Below, piece after piece: positions 20,059 to 27,971 of a stretch of DNA of 64,000 bases; positions within the stretch are counted from its first letter, which is position 1, and every line of letters starts with the position of its first letter. The notes beneath the pieces were generated by a model, which worked only from the letters and a program-made list of their open reading frames with translations, ran no database searches and was not told the DNA's origin. Source of the DNA: Hymenobacter nivis (GTDB lineage: Bacteria > Bacteroidota > Bacteroidia > Cytophagales > Hymenobacteraceae); assembly GCF_003149515.1 (NCBI RefSeq), contig NZ_CP029145.1:3472001-3536000 (forward strand), read 5' to 3'. Made by a program: the position numbers and the translations under genes.

Positions 20059-22173
20059 ATGGGCAAGCAACATTTTTCGAAAGACAAGAACGACCGTCGC
20101 GGCGGTGGTTCCAGCGGCTCCGGTCGGCCTTCCTCCAGCGACCGTCCCAGCGGCGAGCGGCGCTCCTTCTCCAGCGACCGGCCCGGCGGCGAGCGGCGCT
20201 CCTTCTCGGGCGACCGGCCCAGTGGCGACCGACGCCCCAACACGGGCCCCGGGGGCTTTGGGGGTGGAAGCCGTGGCGCCGAGCGCGGTGGCGCCGGCCG
20301 TGAACAATCGGGCGGCAGCAGTTACGGTGGCAGCCGGCCTTCATTTGGCGGTGGCGGCCGCGAGCAATCGGGTGGCGGCCGGCCCTCGTTTGGTGGCGGC
20401 GGCCGCGAGCAGTCGGGCGGTGCGGGTGGCCGGCCCCCATTTGGTGGCGGCGGCAAGCGGTTTGGCGGCGACTCAGAGCGGCGGCCTTACGGTCAGGGCG
20501 GTGGCACCAGCTCCGGCGGCGCGCGCCGCGACGAGCGGCCCGCCAGCAGCCGGGAGCAGCGCACCGGCACCAGCTACGGCCGCACCGAGCGCAGCCCCGA
20601 GCGGCCCCCGCGCGAAGGCTTCGGCCGCAACGGCGGCGAGGCCAACGAGCGCCCCGCCCGGCCCTACCAGCCCCGCGAAAACTGGAGCGGCCAGCCCTAC
20701 CGCCAGGAAGGCCGGCCGGCCGTGCCCCGCGGCACGCCGGGCGAGCGCAACCGGAAGTTCCAAAAGGAAAACCCCTACGGAGCCCCCGAGGGCGAGACAG
20801 GCGCGAGCCGCAGCACCACGGGCACGGGCTTCGGCCGCAGCACGCCCCGCGAGGAAAGCGCCCCGCGCTCGGCCGACGAGCGGGGACCCAACCGGCCCAT
20901 CCGGGCGGCGCGGCCGTTTGAAGCCAACCCGCCGCAGCCCCGCGAGGAGCGCGGCGACGACCGTAGCGGACGCAATGACCGCCCCGACCGCAGTGACCGC
21001 AACGTTGGCGGCGACCGTGACGGCAGCCGCGACCGGGGTTTCGGGGGCGCGCGCGGCGGCGAAGGTGGCTTCGAGCGCAAGTTCACGCCGGGCGCGTTTG
21101 GCCGGCGCGACGGGGCCCCGGGGGCCCCGCGTATCAACGGCGAGCGGCCGGGCGGCTTTGAGAAGCGGAGCTTTGGCGGCGAGCGCGACGCGGTGCGCGT
21201 CGGCAGTGCCCGGCCCGACGGGGACGAGCGCCCGGCCCTGGGCAAATTTGCGCAGCGCCGCGAGGACCTGAAGGCCCAGGAGCGCAGCGTGCGCCGCTCG
21301 GGCACCGGCTACGGCACCGCCATTCAAACCAACCGCGCCGACAAGCCCGGCTTTGGCGAGCGGCCCGGTGAAGCCCCCGACTACAAAAACCTCAAGCACT
21401 ACGATGCCGACCCCAACCGTGGCAACAAGCGCCGCCGCGACCAGGAAAACCAGGACTTTGGTACCGACGAGCTGCGCCTTAACCGCTACATCGCCAACGC
21501 CGGCATTTGCTCGCGCCGCGAAGCCGACGCGCTGATTGCCTCCGGCGAAATCCGGGTGAACGGCGAAGTGGTGACGGAAATGGGCTACAAAGTGCAGCCC
21601 ACCGACACGGTGCAGTACGGCAAAACCAATCTCAACCGCGAGAAGTCGGTGTACGTGCTGCTGAACAAGCCCAAGGATTTCCTCACCACCACCGACGACC
21701 CCGAAGGCCGCCGCACGGTGATGGAGCTAGTGGCCAACGCCTCGAAGGAGCGCATCTTCCCGGTGGGCCGCCTCGACCGCAACACCACTGGCCTGCTGCT
21801 CTTCACTAACGACGGCGAGGTGGCCCAGCGCCTCTCGCACCCCTCGCATAAGAACAAGAAAATCTACCAGGTGGAGCTGAGCACGCCGCTCACCGAGGAC
21901 GACCTGCGCAAGATTGGCGAAGGCATTGAGCTGGAGGACGGCAAGGCCGAGGTGGACGACGTGGCCGTGGTAGCGGGCAACCCGCACTTCGTGGGCATCG
22001 AAATCCACATCGGGCGCAACCGCATCGTGCGCCGTATTTTCGAGCACCTGGGCTACGACGTGGTGGCCCTGGACCGCGTGCAGTACGCCGGCCTCACCAA
22101 GAAGGAGCTGCCCCGCGGCAAGTGGCGCTTCCTGAGCGAGCAAGAGGTAATTCGGCTGAAGTACTTCATGTAA
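20059..22173 (+). CDS. 16S/23S rRNA pseudouridine synthase, RluB/RsuA type, with long disordered N-terminus
   Basis: 704 residues, of which only the last 235 are the enzyme. S4 RNA-binding domain begins at about 470 (LRLNRYIANAGICSRREADALI), and the catalytic domain holds GRLDRNTTGLLLFTNDG with the catalytic Asp near 571 and NRIVRRIFEHLGYDV near the end. The family normally has about 240-300 residues. The preceding 465 residues are Gly/Arg/Ser/Pro-rich, with RGG-like units such as GGGGREQSGG repeated three times, and are surely disordered and strongly basic. Such tails usually bind RNA or promote condensation. ATG 20059 was preferred to the in-frame TTG at 20050. Confidence 0.92.
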   Translation: MGKQHFSKDKNDRRGGGSSGSGRPSSSDRPSGERRSFSSDRPGGERRSFSGDRPSGDRRPNTGPGGFGGGSRGAERGGAGREQSGGSSYGGSRPSFGGGGREQSGGGRPSFGGGGREQSGGAGGRPPFGGGGKRFGGDSERRPYGQGGGTSSGGARRDERPASSREQRTGTSYGRTERSPERPPREGFGRNGGEANERPARPYQPRENWSGQPYRQEGRPAVPRGTPGERNRKFQKENPYGAPEGETGASRSTTGTGFGRSTPREESAPRSADERGPNRPIRAARPFEANPPQPREERGDDRSGRNDRPDRSDRNVGGDRDGSRDRGFGGARGGEGGFERKFTPGAFGRRDGAPGAPRINGERPGGFEKRSFGGERDAVRVGSARPDGDERPALGKFAQRREDLKAQERSVRRSGTGYGTAIQTNRADKPGFGERPGEAPDYKNLKHYDADPNRGNKRRRDQENQDFGTDELRLNRYIANAGICSRREADALIASGEIRVNGEVVTEMGYKVQPTDTVQYGKTNLNREKSVYVLLNKPKDFLTTTDDPEGRRTVMELVANASKERIFPVGRLDRNTTGLLLFTNDGEVAQRLSHPSHKNKKIYQVELSTPLTEDDLRKIGEGIELEDGKAEVDDVAVVAGNPHFVGIEIHIGRNRIVRRIFEHLGYDVVALDRVQYAGLTKKELPRGKWRFLSEQEVIRLKYFM

Positions 22174-22185
22174 ATTGTTGAATGA

Positions 22186-22234
22186 CTGTGGGTTAAATTG
22201 TTGAGCATTAAGTATTCAACAATTTAACCCACAG
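22186..22234. terminator. 19-bp perfect inverted repeat between RluB-type gene and coaX
   Basis: CTGTGGGTTAAATTGTTGA (22186-22204) and its exact inverse (22216-22234) flank an 11-base loop, 12 bases after the stop. TAAATTGTTGA also occurs as a direct repeat at 22171. Probably a terminator or a small repeat; the T-tract is weak. Confidence 0.6.
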
Positions 22235-22254
22235 CTATTTAGCCATGCAGTTTA

Positions 22255-22995
22255 ATGCACACCCTAGTCCTCGACATCGGCAATACCGCCATTAAGGCGG
22301 GCTGCTTTGCAGGTGCGGCGTTGCGGGAGATGGTGGCGGGCCTCATGGCCGAAGAGGTGGATGCGCTGGTGCAACGCTGGGGCCCCCAGCACCTACTCAT
22401 TGCGTCGGTGGCGGAGGAAGCGGCCCGGTGGGCCTTGCGCCTGCAAGACCTAGTGCCGGGCCGCATCCTGCTGTTTGCGCCCGGCGCCACGCCCGTGCCG
22501 CTGCGCAATGCCTACGCCACGCCCCTCACCCTGGGGGCCGACCGCCTGGCCGGGGCCGTGGCGGCAGCCGCCCTGCGCCCAGGCCGCGACACGCTGGTGC
22601 TCGACGCCGGCACAGCCCTGAAGTGCGACCTCGTGACGGCCGATGGCACCTACCGCGGCGGCAGCATCGGGCCGGGGCTGGGCATGCGGCTGCGGGCCCT
22701 GTACGAGTTCACTGGCCGGCTGCCGCTGCTGCCGCTGCCGCCCCCCGATGCAACGGTTCCGCTGGTGGGCGACTCTACGGTGGGGGCCCTGCTCAGCGGC
22801 GTGGTGAACGGGGCCGCCGCCGAAGCCAACGGCCTGATTACCGCCTACCGCCAGCACTACCCCGCCCTGGGCGTGCTGCTGACCGGCGGCGACGCCCCCC
22901 TGCTAGCCAGCCGGCTGGCAGGCCCTATCTTTGTTGTGCCCGAACTGGTGCTGCTCGGGCTTTACCGGATTTTAGCCTATAATGTTGAACAATAA
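22255..22995 (+). CDS. coaX: Type III pantothenate kinase
   Basis: First step of coenzyme A synthesis (pantothenate phosphorylation). 246 residues of the ASKHA fold: N-terminal phosphate loop LDIGNTAIKAG (5-15), LDAGTALKCDLV (about 118-129), GGSIGPGLGMRLRAL, and VLLTGGDAPLL near the end. The usual CoaX segment GADR appears as LGADRLAG. ATG start. The stop overlaps the start of the next gene by 14 bases, so coaX and the outer membrane protein gene are translationally linked. The cluster coaX-OMP-lptC-PpiD is typical of Bacteroidota. Confidence 0.95.
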   Translation: MHTLVLDIGNTAIKAGCFAGAALREMVAGLMAEEVDALVQRWGPQHLLIASVAEEAARWALRLQDLVPGRILLFAPGATPVPLRNAYATPLTLGADRLAGAVAAAALRPGRDTLVLDAGTALKCDLVTADGTYRGGSIGPGLGMRLRALYEFTGRLPLLPLPPPDATVPLVGDSTVGALLSGVVNGAAAEANGLITAYRQHYPALGVLLTGGDAPLLASRLAGPIFVVPELVLLGLYRILAYNVEQ

Positions 22996-24307
22996 GAACA
23001 TGGCCCGGCGGTTGCTGTTGGCTGGGGGGATGGCGGCGCTGGCCGGCGGGGCGCAGGCGCAGGGCCTGGGCAATTCGCCCTATTCGCGCCTCGGCATTGG
23101 TGAATACTACCCCAACACCGGTGGCGTGCGCCAGGCGGGCATGGGCGGCGTAGGCTTGGCCGCGCCCAACGCCATCAATGTGAACGAGTTGAACCCGGCG
23201 CTGCTCTACTACACGGCCCGCACCACCTTTGAGGCGGCGTACAACGGACAGTACAAAACGGTGAAAAATAACACGGCCTCGGCCAACTCGGGCAGTGCCA
23301 CGCTGGGCTACCTCTCGCTGGCCATACCGCTGAAGCGCCGCTGGGCCGCCGCCGTAGGCCTGAAGCCGCTGAGCGCCGTGGATTACGAAACCAACGTGCG
23401 CAGCACCATCGTGGGCGCCCCCCGCGACTCAGCCCTGACGCGCTACTCGGGTTCGGGGGGCATCTCGCGGGCTTACCTAGCTCAGGGCGTGCACGTTGCC
23501 CGCGACCTGAACGTGGGCTTTACGGCGGCTTATGTGTTTGGCACCGTGGACGAAACGACGGGTACCCGCATTGTGCTGGCCGACGGCTCGGCCAGCCAAA
23601 CCACGCTGGACCGCCGCCACGTGCACTACTCCGACTTTGACTTCCGGGCCGGGGTGCACTACCGCCACAACCTGGGCAAGGACCTGCGCATGAACCTGGC
23701 CGGCGTGTACAGCTTCCCGGCCAACCTGGGGGCCCGGCGCACCACTACCCAGGAGCGGCAGGACGTGAACGGGGCCACCGTGGTCGGTACCAAGGTGCAG
23801 ACCGAGGACGTGAACGGCACCGTGAAGGTGCCCGCCCTGGCCCAGCTGGGCATCAGCCTTGATAACGACAAAAACTGGAGTGCTAGCGTGGACGTGGCCC
23901 AGCAGCAGTGGTCAAAGTTTTCGAGCTTCGGCGTCGTCACGACGCCGCTGCACAACACCATGCGCATCGGTGTGGGCGGCGAATTCACCCCCGACCCGGG
24001 TTCGGTGGAGCATTACTTCCAGCGCGTGAACTACCGCCTGGGCGTCAACGTGGCCCAGCTGCCCTACCAGCCCGCGGGCAAAATGCTGTACGACCGCTCG
24101 GTGAGCTGGGGCTTTGGCTTCCCGCTGCCCACCTCCTCGCCCCTTGAAGCCACCACGTTCAGCCTGGCCTTCACCTACGGCATGCGTGGCAACACCGACC
24201 TGCTGGCGGCCGGCACCGGCGCCAGCAACGTGCAGGAAAACTACATGAAGATGACGTTTGGCGTGACGCTGAACAACCGGTGGTTCATCAAGCGCCGCCT
24301 GCAATAG
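22982..24307 (+). CDS. Outer membrane beta-barrel protein, FadL/OmpP1-like
   Basis: 441 residues. Basic start and hydrophobic signal peptide (LLLAGGMAALAGGAQAQ, cleavage near 27), then GNSPYSRLGIGEYYPNTGGVRQAGMGGVGLA, a motif shared with PorV/FadL-like barrels of Bacteroidota. The body is rich in alternating aromatic/hydrophobic strands and turns, ending with WFIKRRLQ. Cargo is unknown. The start overlaps coaX by 14 bases and the following lptC starts 2 bases after its stop, so all belong to one operon for envelope assembly. Confidence 0.85.
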   Translation: MLNNKNMARRLLLAGGMAALAGGAQAQGLGNSPYSRLGIGEYYPNTGGVRQAGMGGVGLAAPNAINVNELNPALLYYTARTTFEAAYNGQYKTVKNNTASANSGSATLGYLSLAIPLKRRWAAAVGLKPLSAVDYETNVRSTIVGAPRDSALTRYSGSGGISRAYLAQGVHVARDLNVGFTAAYVFGTVDETTGTRIVLADGSASQTTLDRRHVHYSDFDFRAGVHYRHNLGKDLRMNLAGVYSFPANLGARRTTTQERQDVNGATVVGTKVQTEDVNGTVKVPALAQLGISLDNDKNWSASVDVAQQQWSKFSSFGVVTTPLHNTMRIGVGGEFTPDPGSVEHYFQRVNYRLGVNVAQLPYQPAGKMLYDRSVSWGFGFPLPTSSPLEATTFSLAFTYGMRGNTDLLAAGTGASNVQENYMKMTFGVTLNNRWFIKRRLQ

Positions 24308-24309
24308 CC

Positions 24310-24900
24310 GTGGGGCCCCGGGCACAAAGTGCGCGGCCCGGGCGCCAGCGGGGCCCCGGGGCTGGCTGGCTGGCTGGCGGCTTGCTGGCGCTGGCGCTGC
24401 TGGGCTGCGAAGAGCAAAAGACTGTAGGGCCCACGCTTATCTACAAGGGCCCCAACATGGAAAGCACCAACGTGCTGGAGCTGTTCAGCGATTCGGCCCG
24501 ACTCCAAATTCGCCTCACCGCTCCGCTGGAGCAACGCTACGAAAATGGCGACGTAATCTATACCAAGGGCGTGTCCGTTACTTTCTACGCCAAAGACAAG
24601 TCAGTAGTGAACACCCTGACGGCGCACTACGGCAAGCTGGAGCAAACCAAAAACCTGTTCACCATGCGCGGCGACGTGCGGGTGGCCAACGTGCCCGAGC
24701 AACAGAAGCTTTTCACCGAGGAGCTGTTCTACGACCGCAACAAGCAGGTGATTTACACCGATTCGGCCATGTTCGTGCGGGTCGAAACACTCACCGAGCG
24801 CCTCACCGGCTACGGCCTCAAGGCCAATCAGAACTTCTCTTCCTACCGCATCACCCGGCCTGAGGGCGTGTTCGCCATCGACCAGTCCGTGGCCCCGTAG
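24310..24900 (+). CDS. lptC: LPS export periplasmic protein LptC
   Basis: 196 residues. An N-terminal Arg-rich head, then a lipobox LALALLGC, so it appears to be a lipoprotein, where proteobacterial LptC is a bitopic membrane protein. The beta-jellyroll LptC/OstA pattern follows: AHYGKLEQTKNLFTMRGDVRV, LFTEELFYDRNKQVIYTD and TGYGLKANQNFSSYRI. It would receive LPS from LptB2FG and hand it to LptA. The GTG at 24310, 2 bases after the previous stop, was chosen; another GTG at 24280 lies inside the upstream gene. Confidence 0.88.
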   Translation: MGPRAQSARPGRQRGPGAGWLAGGLLALALLGCEEQKTVGPTLIYKGPNMESTNVLELFSDSARLQIRLTAPLEQRYENGDVIYTKGVSVTFYAKDKSVVNTLTAHYGKLEQTKNLFTMRGDVRVANVPEQQKLFTEELFYDRNKQVIYTDSAMFVRVETLTERLTGYGLKANQNFSSYRITRPEGVFAIDQSVAP

Positions 24901-24915
24901 GGGCCCTCCTTGCCC

Positions 24916-25200
24916 ATGAAATTCGACAAAGACCTGCTCCGCACCGTGCTCTTCGCCGTGGGCGTGGTGGCCATGGTCATCGGCATCTACCAAACGGTGC
25001 TCTACGACAATATTATTCGCAATTATTGGATTTTCATGGTGGCCTCGGCCTGTTGGATACCCCTAGTTTATTGGCGGCAGAAGGATACGGTGGCCGCCAA
25101 GCTGGCCGAGCAGGCGGCCAAAGCCGCCAAAGCTGCGCCCAAAGGCGGCAAGCCGGGCGGGGCCCCCAAGGGTGGCAAGCCCACCCCGCGACGGCGCTGA
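24916..25200 (+). CDS. Small membrane protein with basic tail
   Basis: 94 residues. Two hydrophobic helices (LLRTVLFAVGVVAMVIGIYQTVLY and WIFMVASACWIPLVYW), then an Ala/Lys-rich helix and a Gly/Pro/Lys tail (GGKPGGAPKGGKPTPRRR). The basic tail probably lies in the cytoplasm and could contact nucleic acid or phospholipid. No known family recognised. It lies 15 bases after lptC and is probably in its operon. ATG at 24916 preferred over TTG at 24910. Confidence 0.75.
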   Translation: MKFDKDLLRTVLFAVGVVAMVIGIYQTVLYDNIIRNYWIFMVASACWIPLVYWRQKDTVAAKLAEQAAKAAKAAPKGGKPGGAPKGGKPTPRRR

Positions 25201-25261
25201 GGGGCCCCGGCTAGGATAAACCGGGGATTTCTGGTTATTTTGCGCCTCTTTTGACCTTACG

Positions 25262-25350
25262 AATTAGTTATCAGGTGTTGGTTGTCAGTTGTTCGCAAAC
25301 AACTGACGGCCGGCAACTGACAACCAGCAACCAACAACTGACAACTAAAA
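25262..25350. repeat. CAACTGACAAC linker repeat with inverted copies
   Basis: Units of GTTGTCAGTTGTT appear first in one orientation and then as CAACTGACAACCAGCAACC and CAACAACTGACAAC, ending 1 base before the PpiD-like gene start. The same sequence type lies at 7674-7705 and 39258-39320. It makes a long leader hairpin. Confidence 0.75.
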
Positions 25351-25351
25351 A

Positions 25352-27466
25352 ATGGCGTTAATCAACACGATACGGGAAAAATCGGGCTGGGCCGTGGGCA
25401 CGGTGGCCATCGGGATGCTGCTCTTCATTGTGGGCGGCGACCTGGTGGGCGGCAAGAGCAAGCTGTTTGGCGGCAACGACAATGTGGTGGGCGAAGTGGC
25501 CGGCCAGAAAGTAGCGCTGGCCGACTACAATAACGCCCTGGAGCAGGCCAAGCAGCAGTTTACCGCCCAGCAGCAGCGCCCGCCCGACGACCAGGCCCTG
25601 AGCTACCTCCGCGACCAGGCCTGGAACCAGACCATCTACCGCCTGGCCTTCCAGCCCGAGTGGGATAAATTGGGCCTGGCCGTGAGCGACGACGAGCTGG
25701 TGGACATGGTGCAGGGCGACAACATCAACCCCGGCATCAAGCAGGCCTTTACAGACCCCAAGACCGGGCAGTTCGACAAAACGCGGCTGGTTGAGTACCT
25801 CAAAAACCTCGACAAGCTGCCCCCCGAAAGCCAGGCCGCCTGGCGCAATTTCGAGGCTAACCTGCCCGCCGACCGCCTGGCCAACAAGTACAACAGCCTG
25901 CTGAAGAACTCGGTGTACGTGACCAGCGCCGAAGCCAAGCGCTTCAACGACGACCAGAACACCAAGGCTATGGTGAAGTACCTGTTCGTGCCCTACGCCA
26001 GCATTTCCGACTCGGCGGTGAAGGTGACCAACGAGCAGCTGCAAGCCTACCTCGACAAGCACAAGGGCCAGTATAAAGTAGAAGACGGCCGCTCGGTGGA
26101 GTACATCACCGTGCCGGTGGTGGCCTCGAAGGAGGACAGCGCCGCCGTGCGCAGCACCATGGCCACCCTGGCCACGCAGTTTGCCTCGGCCCCGTCCGAC
26201 TCGCTGTTTGTGAAGATGAACTCGGAGCAGCCCTACAACAAGGCCTTCCGCAGCCCCGCCGACTTGCCCGAGGAGCTGCGCAAGCAGATGCCCCTGACGG
26301 TGGGCAAAGTGTACGGCCCCTACGCCGAGAACGGCACGTACTCGCTGTATAAGGTGACTGGCGAGAAGGAGGGCCCCCAGTCCGCCCGCGCCAGCCACAT
26401 CCTCATCAAGCCCGAGGCCCAGACGCCCCAGGCTAAGGCCGCGGCCAAAGCCAAGGCCCAGGACCTCATCAACAAAATCAAGGGCGGGGCCGATTTCGCG
26501 GCGCTGGCCCGGCAGTTCGGCACCGACGGCACCAAGGACCAGGGCGGCGACCTGGGCTGGTTCACGAAGGGCCGCATGGTACCCGAGTTTGAGAAAGCCG
26601 TGCTGGGGGCCCCCGTGGGCCTGCTGGCCACGCCGGTCGAAACCTCATTCGGCTACCATGTGGTGAAAGTGACCGCCCCGACCACCAAGCAGACCTACCA
26701 AGTGGCCGAAGTAAAGAAGGCCATCGTGCCCACCGACGCCACCCGCGAGGCCGCCTACGCCCGCGCCCAGCAGCTGAAAGGCCAGGCCACCGACCTCGCC
26801 AGCTTCCGCCAGCTGACGACCAAGGACAAGACCCTGCAAAAACAAGAGGCCCCTAACCTCGATCGCAACGCCCGCAGCGTGAACAACCTGCAGAGCGCCC
26901 GCGAGCTGGTGCGCTGGGCCTACGGCGCTGGCCCCAGCGGCGAAACCAAAATCGGCGACGTGAGCGAGGTGTACGAGATTGGCGACCAGTACGTCATCGC
27001 TGCCCTCACCGGCACCCAGGCCAAGGGCGAAGCCACGGTGGCTGGTCTCAAGCCGCAGCTGTCGGCCCTGGTGCGCAACGACCTCAAGGCCCAGCAAATT
27101 ATGGCCAAGCTCGGCAAAACCGGCGCCATCGAGCAGCTGGCCGCCGCCTACGGCCCCATCGCCCAGGTGGGCACCGCCGAGGGCGTGGCCCTGGGCACGG
27201 GCACGCTGCCCAACGTGGGCTTCGAGCCCTTGGCTGTGGGCGCTGCCTTCGGCCTGAAGCCGGGCCAGCACTCGGCCCCGCTGCAAGGCGAGCAAGGCGT
27301 GCTGGTGGTGGAGTCCGTGAGCGTGGCCCCCGCCGCCGCCGCCGCCGACCTGAAAGCCGTGCGCCAGCAGCTGGCGCAGCAGCGCAGCAGCCGCCAGGAT
27401 GGCCTGATCTACGAGGCTATCAAGGCCCACGCCAACGTGAAAGACAACCGCGCGAAGTTCTTCTAA
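25352..27466 (+). CDS. Periplasmic peptidyl-prolyl isomerase/foldase, PpiD/SurA type
   Basis: 704 residues. One N-terminal membrane helix (VGTVAIGMLLFIVGGDLV, about 15-32) anchors a large periplasmic part: a SurA_N-like chaperone region (about 45-230), a parvulin (PpiC) domain at about 345-446 (ASHILIK, FAALARQFGTDGTKDQGGDLGWFTKGRMVPEFEKAVL, GYHVVKV), and a second, degenerate isomerase-like region to the end. This is the PpiD plan; it would help fold exported and outer membrane proteins. ATG start, directly after the linker repeat. It follows the coaX-OMP-lptC group. Confidence 0.92.
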   Translation: MALINTIREKSGWAVGTVAIGMLLFIVGGDLVGGKSKLFGGNDNVVGEVAGQKVALADYNNALEQAKQQFTAQQQRPPDDQALSYLRDQAWNQTIYRLAFQPEWDKLGLAVSDDELVDMVQGDNINPGIKQAFTDPKTGQFDKTRLVEYLKNLDKLPPESQAAWRNFEANLPADRLANKYNSLLKNSVYVTSAEAKRFNDDQNTKAMVKYLFVPYASISDSAVKVTNEQLQAYLDKHKGQYKVEDGRSVEYITVPVVASKEDSAAVRSTMATLATQFASAPSDSLFVKMNSEQPYNKAFRSPADLPEELRKQMPLTVGKVYGPYAENGTYSLYKVTGEKEGPQSARASHILIKPEAQTPQAKAAAKAKAQDLINKIKGGADFAALARQFGTDGTKDQGGDLGWFTKGRMVPEFEKAVLGAPVGLLATPVETSFGYHVVKVTAPTTKQTYQVAEVKKAIVPTDATREAAYARAQQLKGQATDLASFRQLTTKDKTLQKQEAPNLDRNARSVNNLQSARELVRWAYGAGPSGETKIGDVSEVYEIGDQYVIAALTGTQAKGEATVAGLKPQLSALVRNDLKAQQIMAKLGKTGAIEQLAAAYGPIAQVGTAEGVALGTGTLPNVGFEPLAVGAAFGLKPGQHSAPLQGEQGVLVVESVSVAPAAAAADLKAVRQQLAQQRSSRQDGLIYEAIKAHANVKDNRAKFF

Positions 27467-27487
27467 GCGGCCAATCTATTGGTTACG

Positions 27488-27520
27488 AAAGGGCCGCTCC
27501 TCCGGGGGTGGTCCTTTTTT
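27488..27520 (+). terminator. Terminator after the PpiD-like gene
   Basis: A 13-bp stem (AAAGGGCCGCTCC with GGGGTGGTCCTTT, including three G-U wobbles) around a TCCG loop, continuing into a run of T. Confidence 0.8.
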
Positions 27521-27525
27521 ATTTA

Positions 27526-27592
27526 GGACTTACGCAAAGGCTCTTATGGCGCGGGGCCCTGCTCCGCGCCATAAGAGCCTTTGCGTAAGTCC
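27526..27592. repeat. Long perfect inverted repeat
   Basis: AGGACTTACGCAAAGGCTCT at the left is matched by its inverse at the right; the arms continue through TATGGCGCGG for about 29-30 bp around a GGCCCTG-type loop. It follows the terminator and is a strong hairpin by itself. No related copy was noticed elsewhere in the window. Confidence 0.85.
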
Positions 27593-27703
27593 TACTATTA
27601 TTTCTTCCGGGCGGCGGGCGCTGGGCTTCGCGCCCGCCGCCCAAGAGTTGTCGACCCCGGCGTTCTACCCAAAAAGCTCGGCCCGCCGGGCAAAAGGCTT
27701 GGC

Positions 27704-27832
27704 AGGCCGGGCTTTTTAGGTGGCAGCCCGGGCTTTTTAGGCGGCGGCCCGGGCTTTTTGGGTGGCGCACCAGGCTTTTTAGGTGGAACGCTGGGCTTTT
27801 TGCCCGGCGGCCCGGGCTTTTTGGGTGGAAAG
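27704..27832 (+). repeat. 21-bp tandem repeat array with a T5 tract per unit
   Basis: GCTTTTT recurs at 27711, 27732, 27753, 27774, 27795 and 27816, exactly 21 bases apart, usually preceded by GCCCGGG. In the + frame it would encode (GFLGGxP)n and an open frame spans 27581-27946, but that frame starts with TTG inside a palindrome and has no signal or domain, so I do not call a gene. The surrounding 505-base gap (27467-27971) contains otherwise only the terminator and palindrome above and GC-rich sequence. Confidence 0.85.
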
Positions 27833-27971
27833 CCGGGGTCAGACCCCGGAACGCGGGGGGGGCCGTACGGGGCCCCGAAACGCGCTAACTTTCGCGTCCG
27901 CCGGGGCTGGCCCGGGATGAACGAACCCAGCCCCGGCGGGCGTTAAGAGCCTGCACTACCCGTACCCTGCC

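Noticed and set aside
20473..21399. Long minus-strand open frame opposite the disordered tail
   Set aside because: GC-rich low-complexity DNA keeps all frames open; the plus-strand frame continues into a conserved enzyme.
27581..27946. Open frame of 121 codons with GFLGGxP repeats
   Set aside because: It starts with TTG inside a 30-bp palindrome and has no signal peptide or domain; treated as a repeat array, not a gene.
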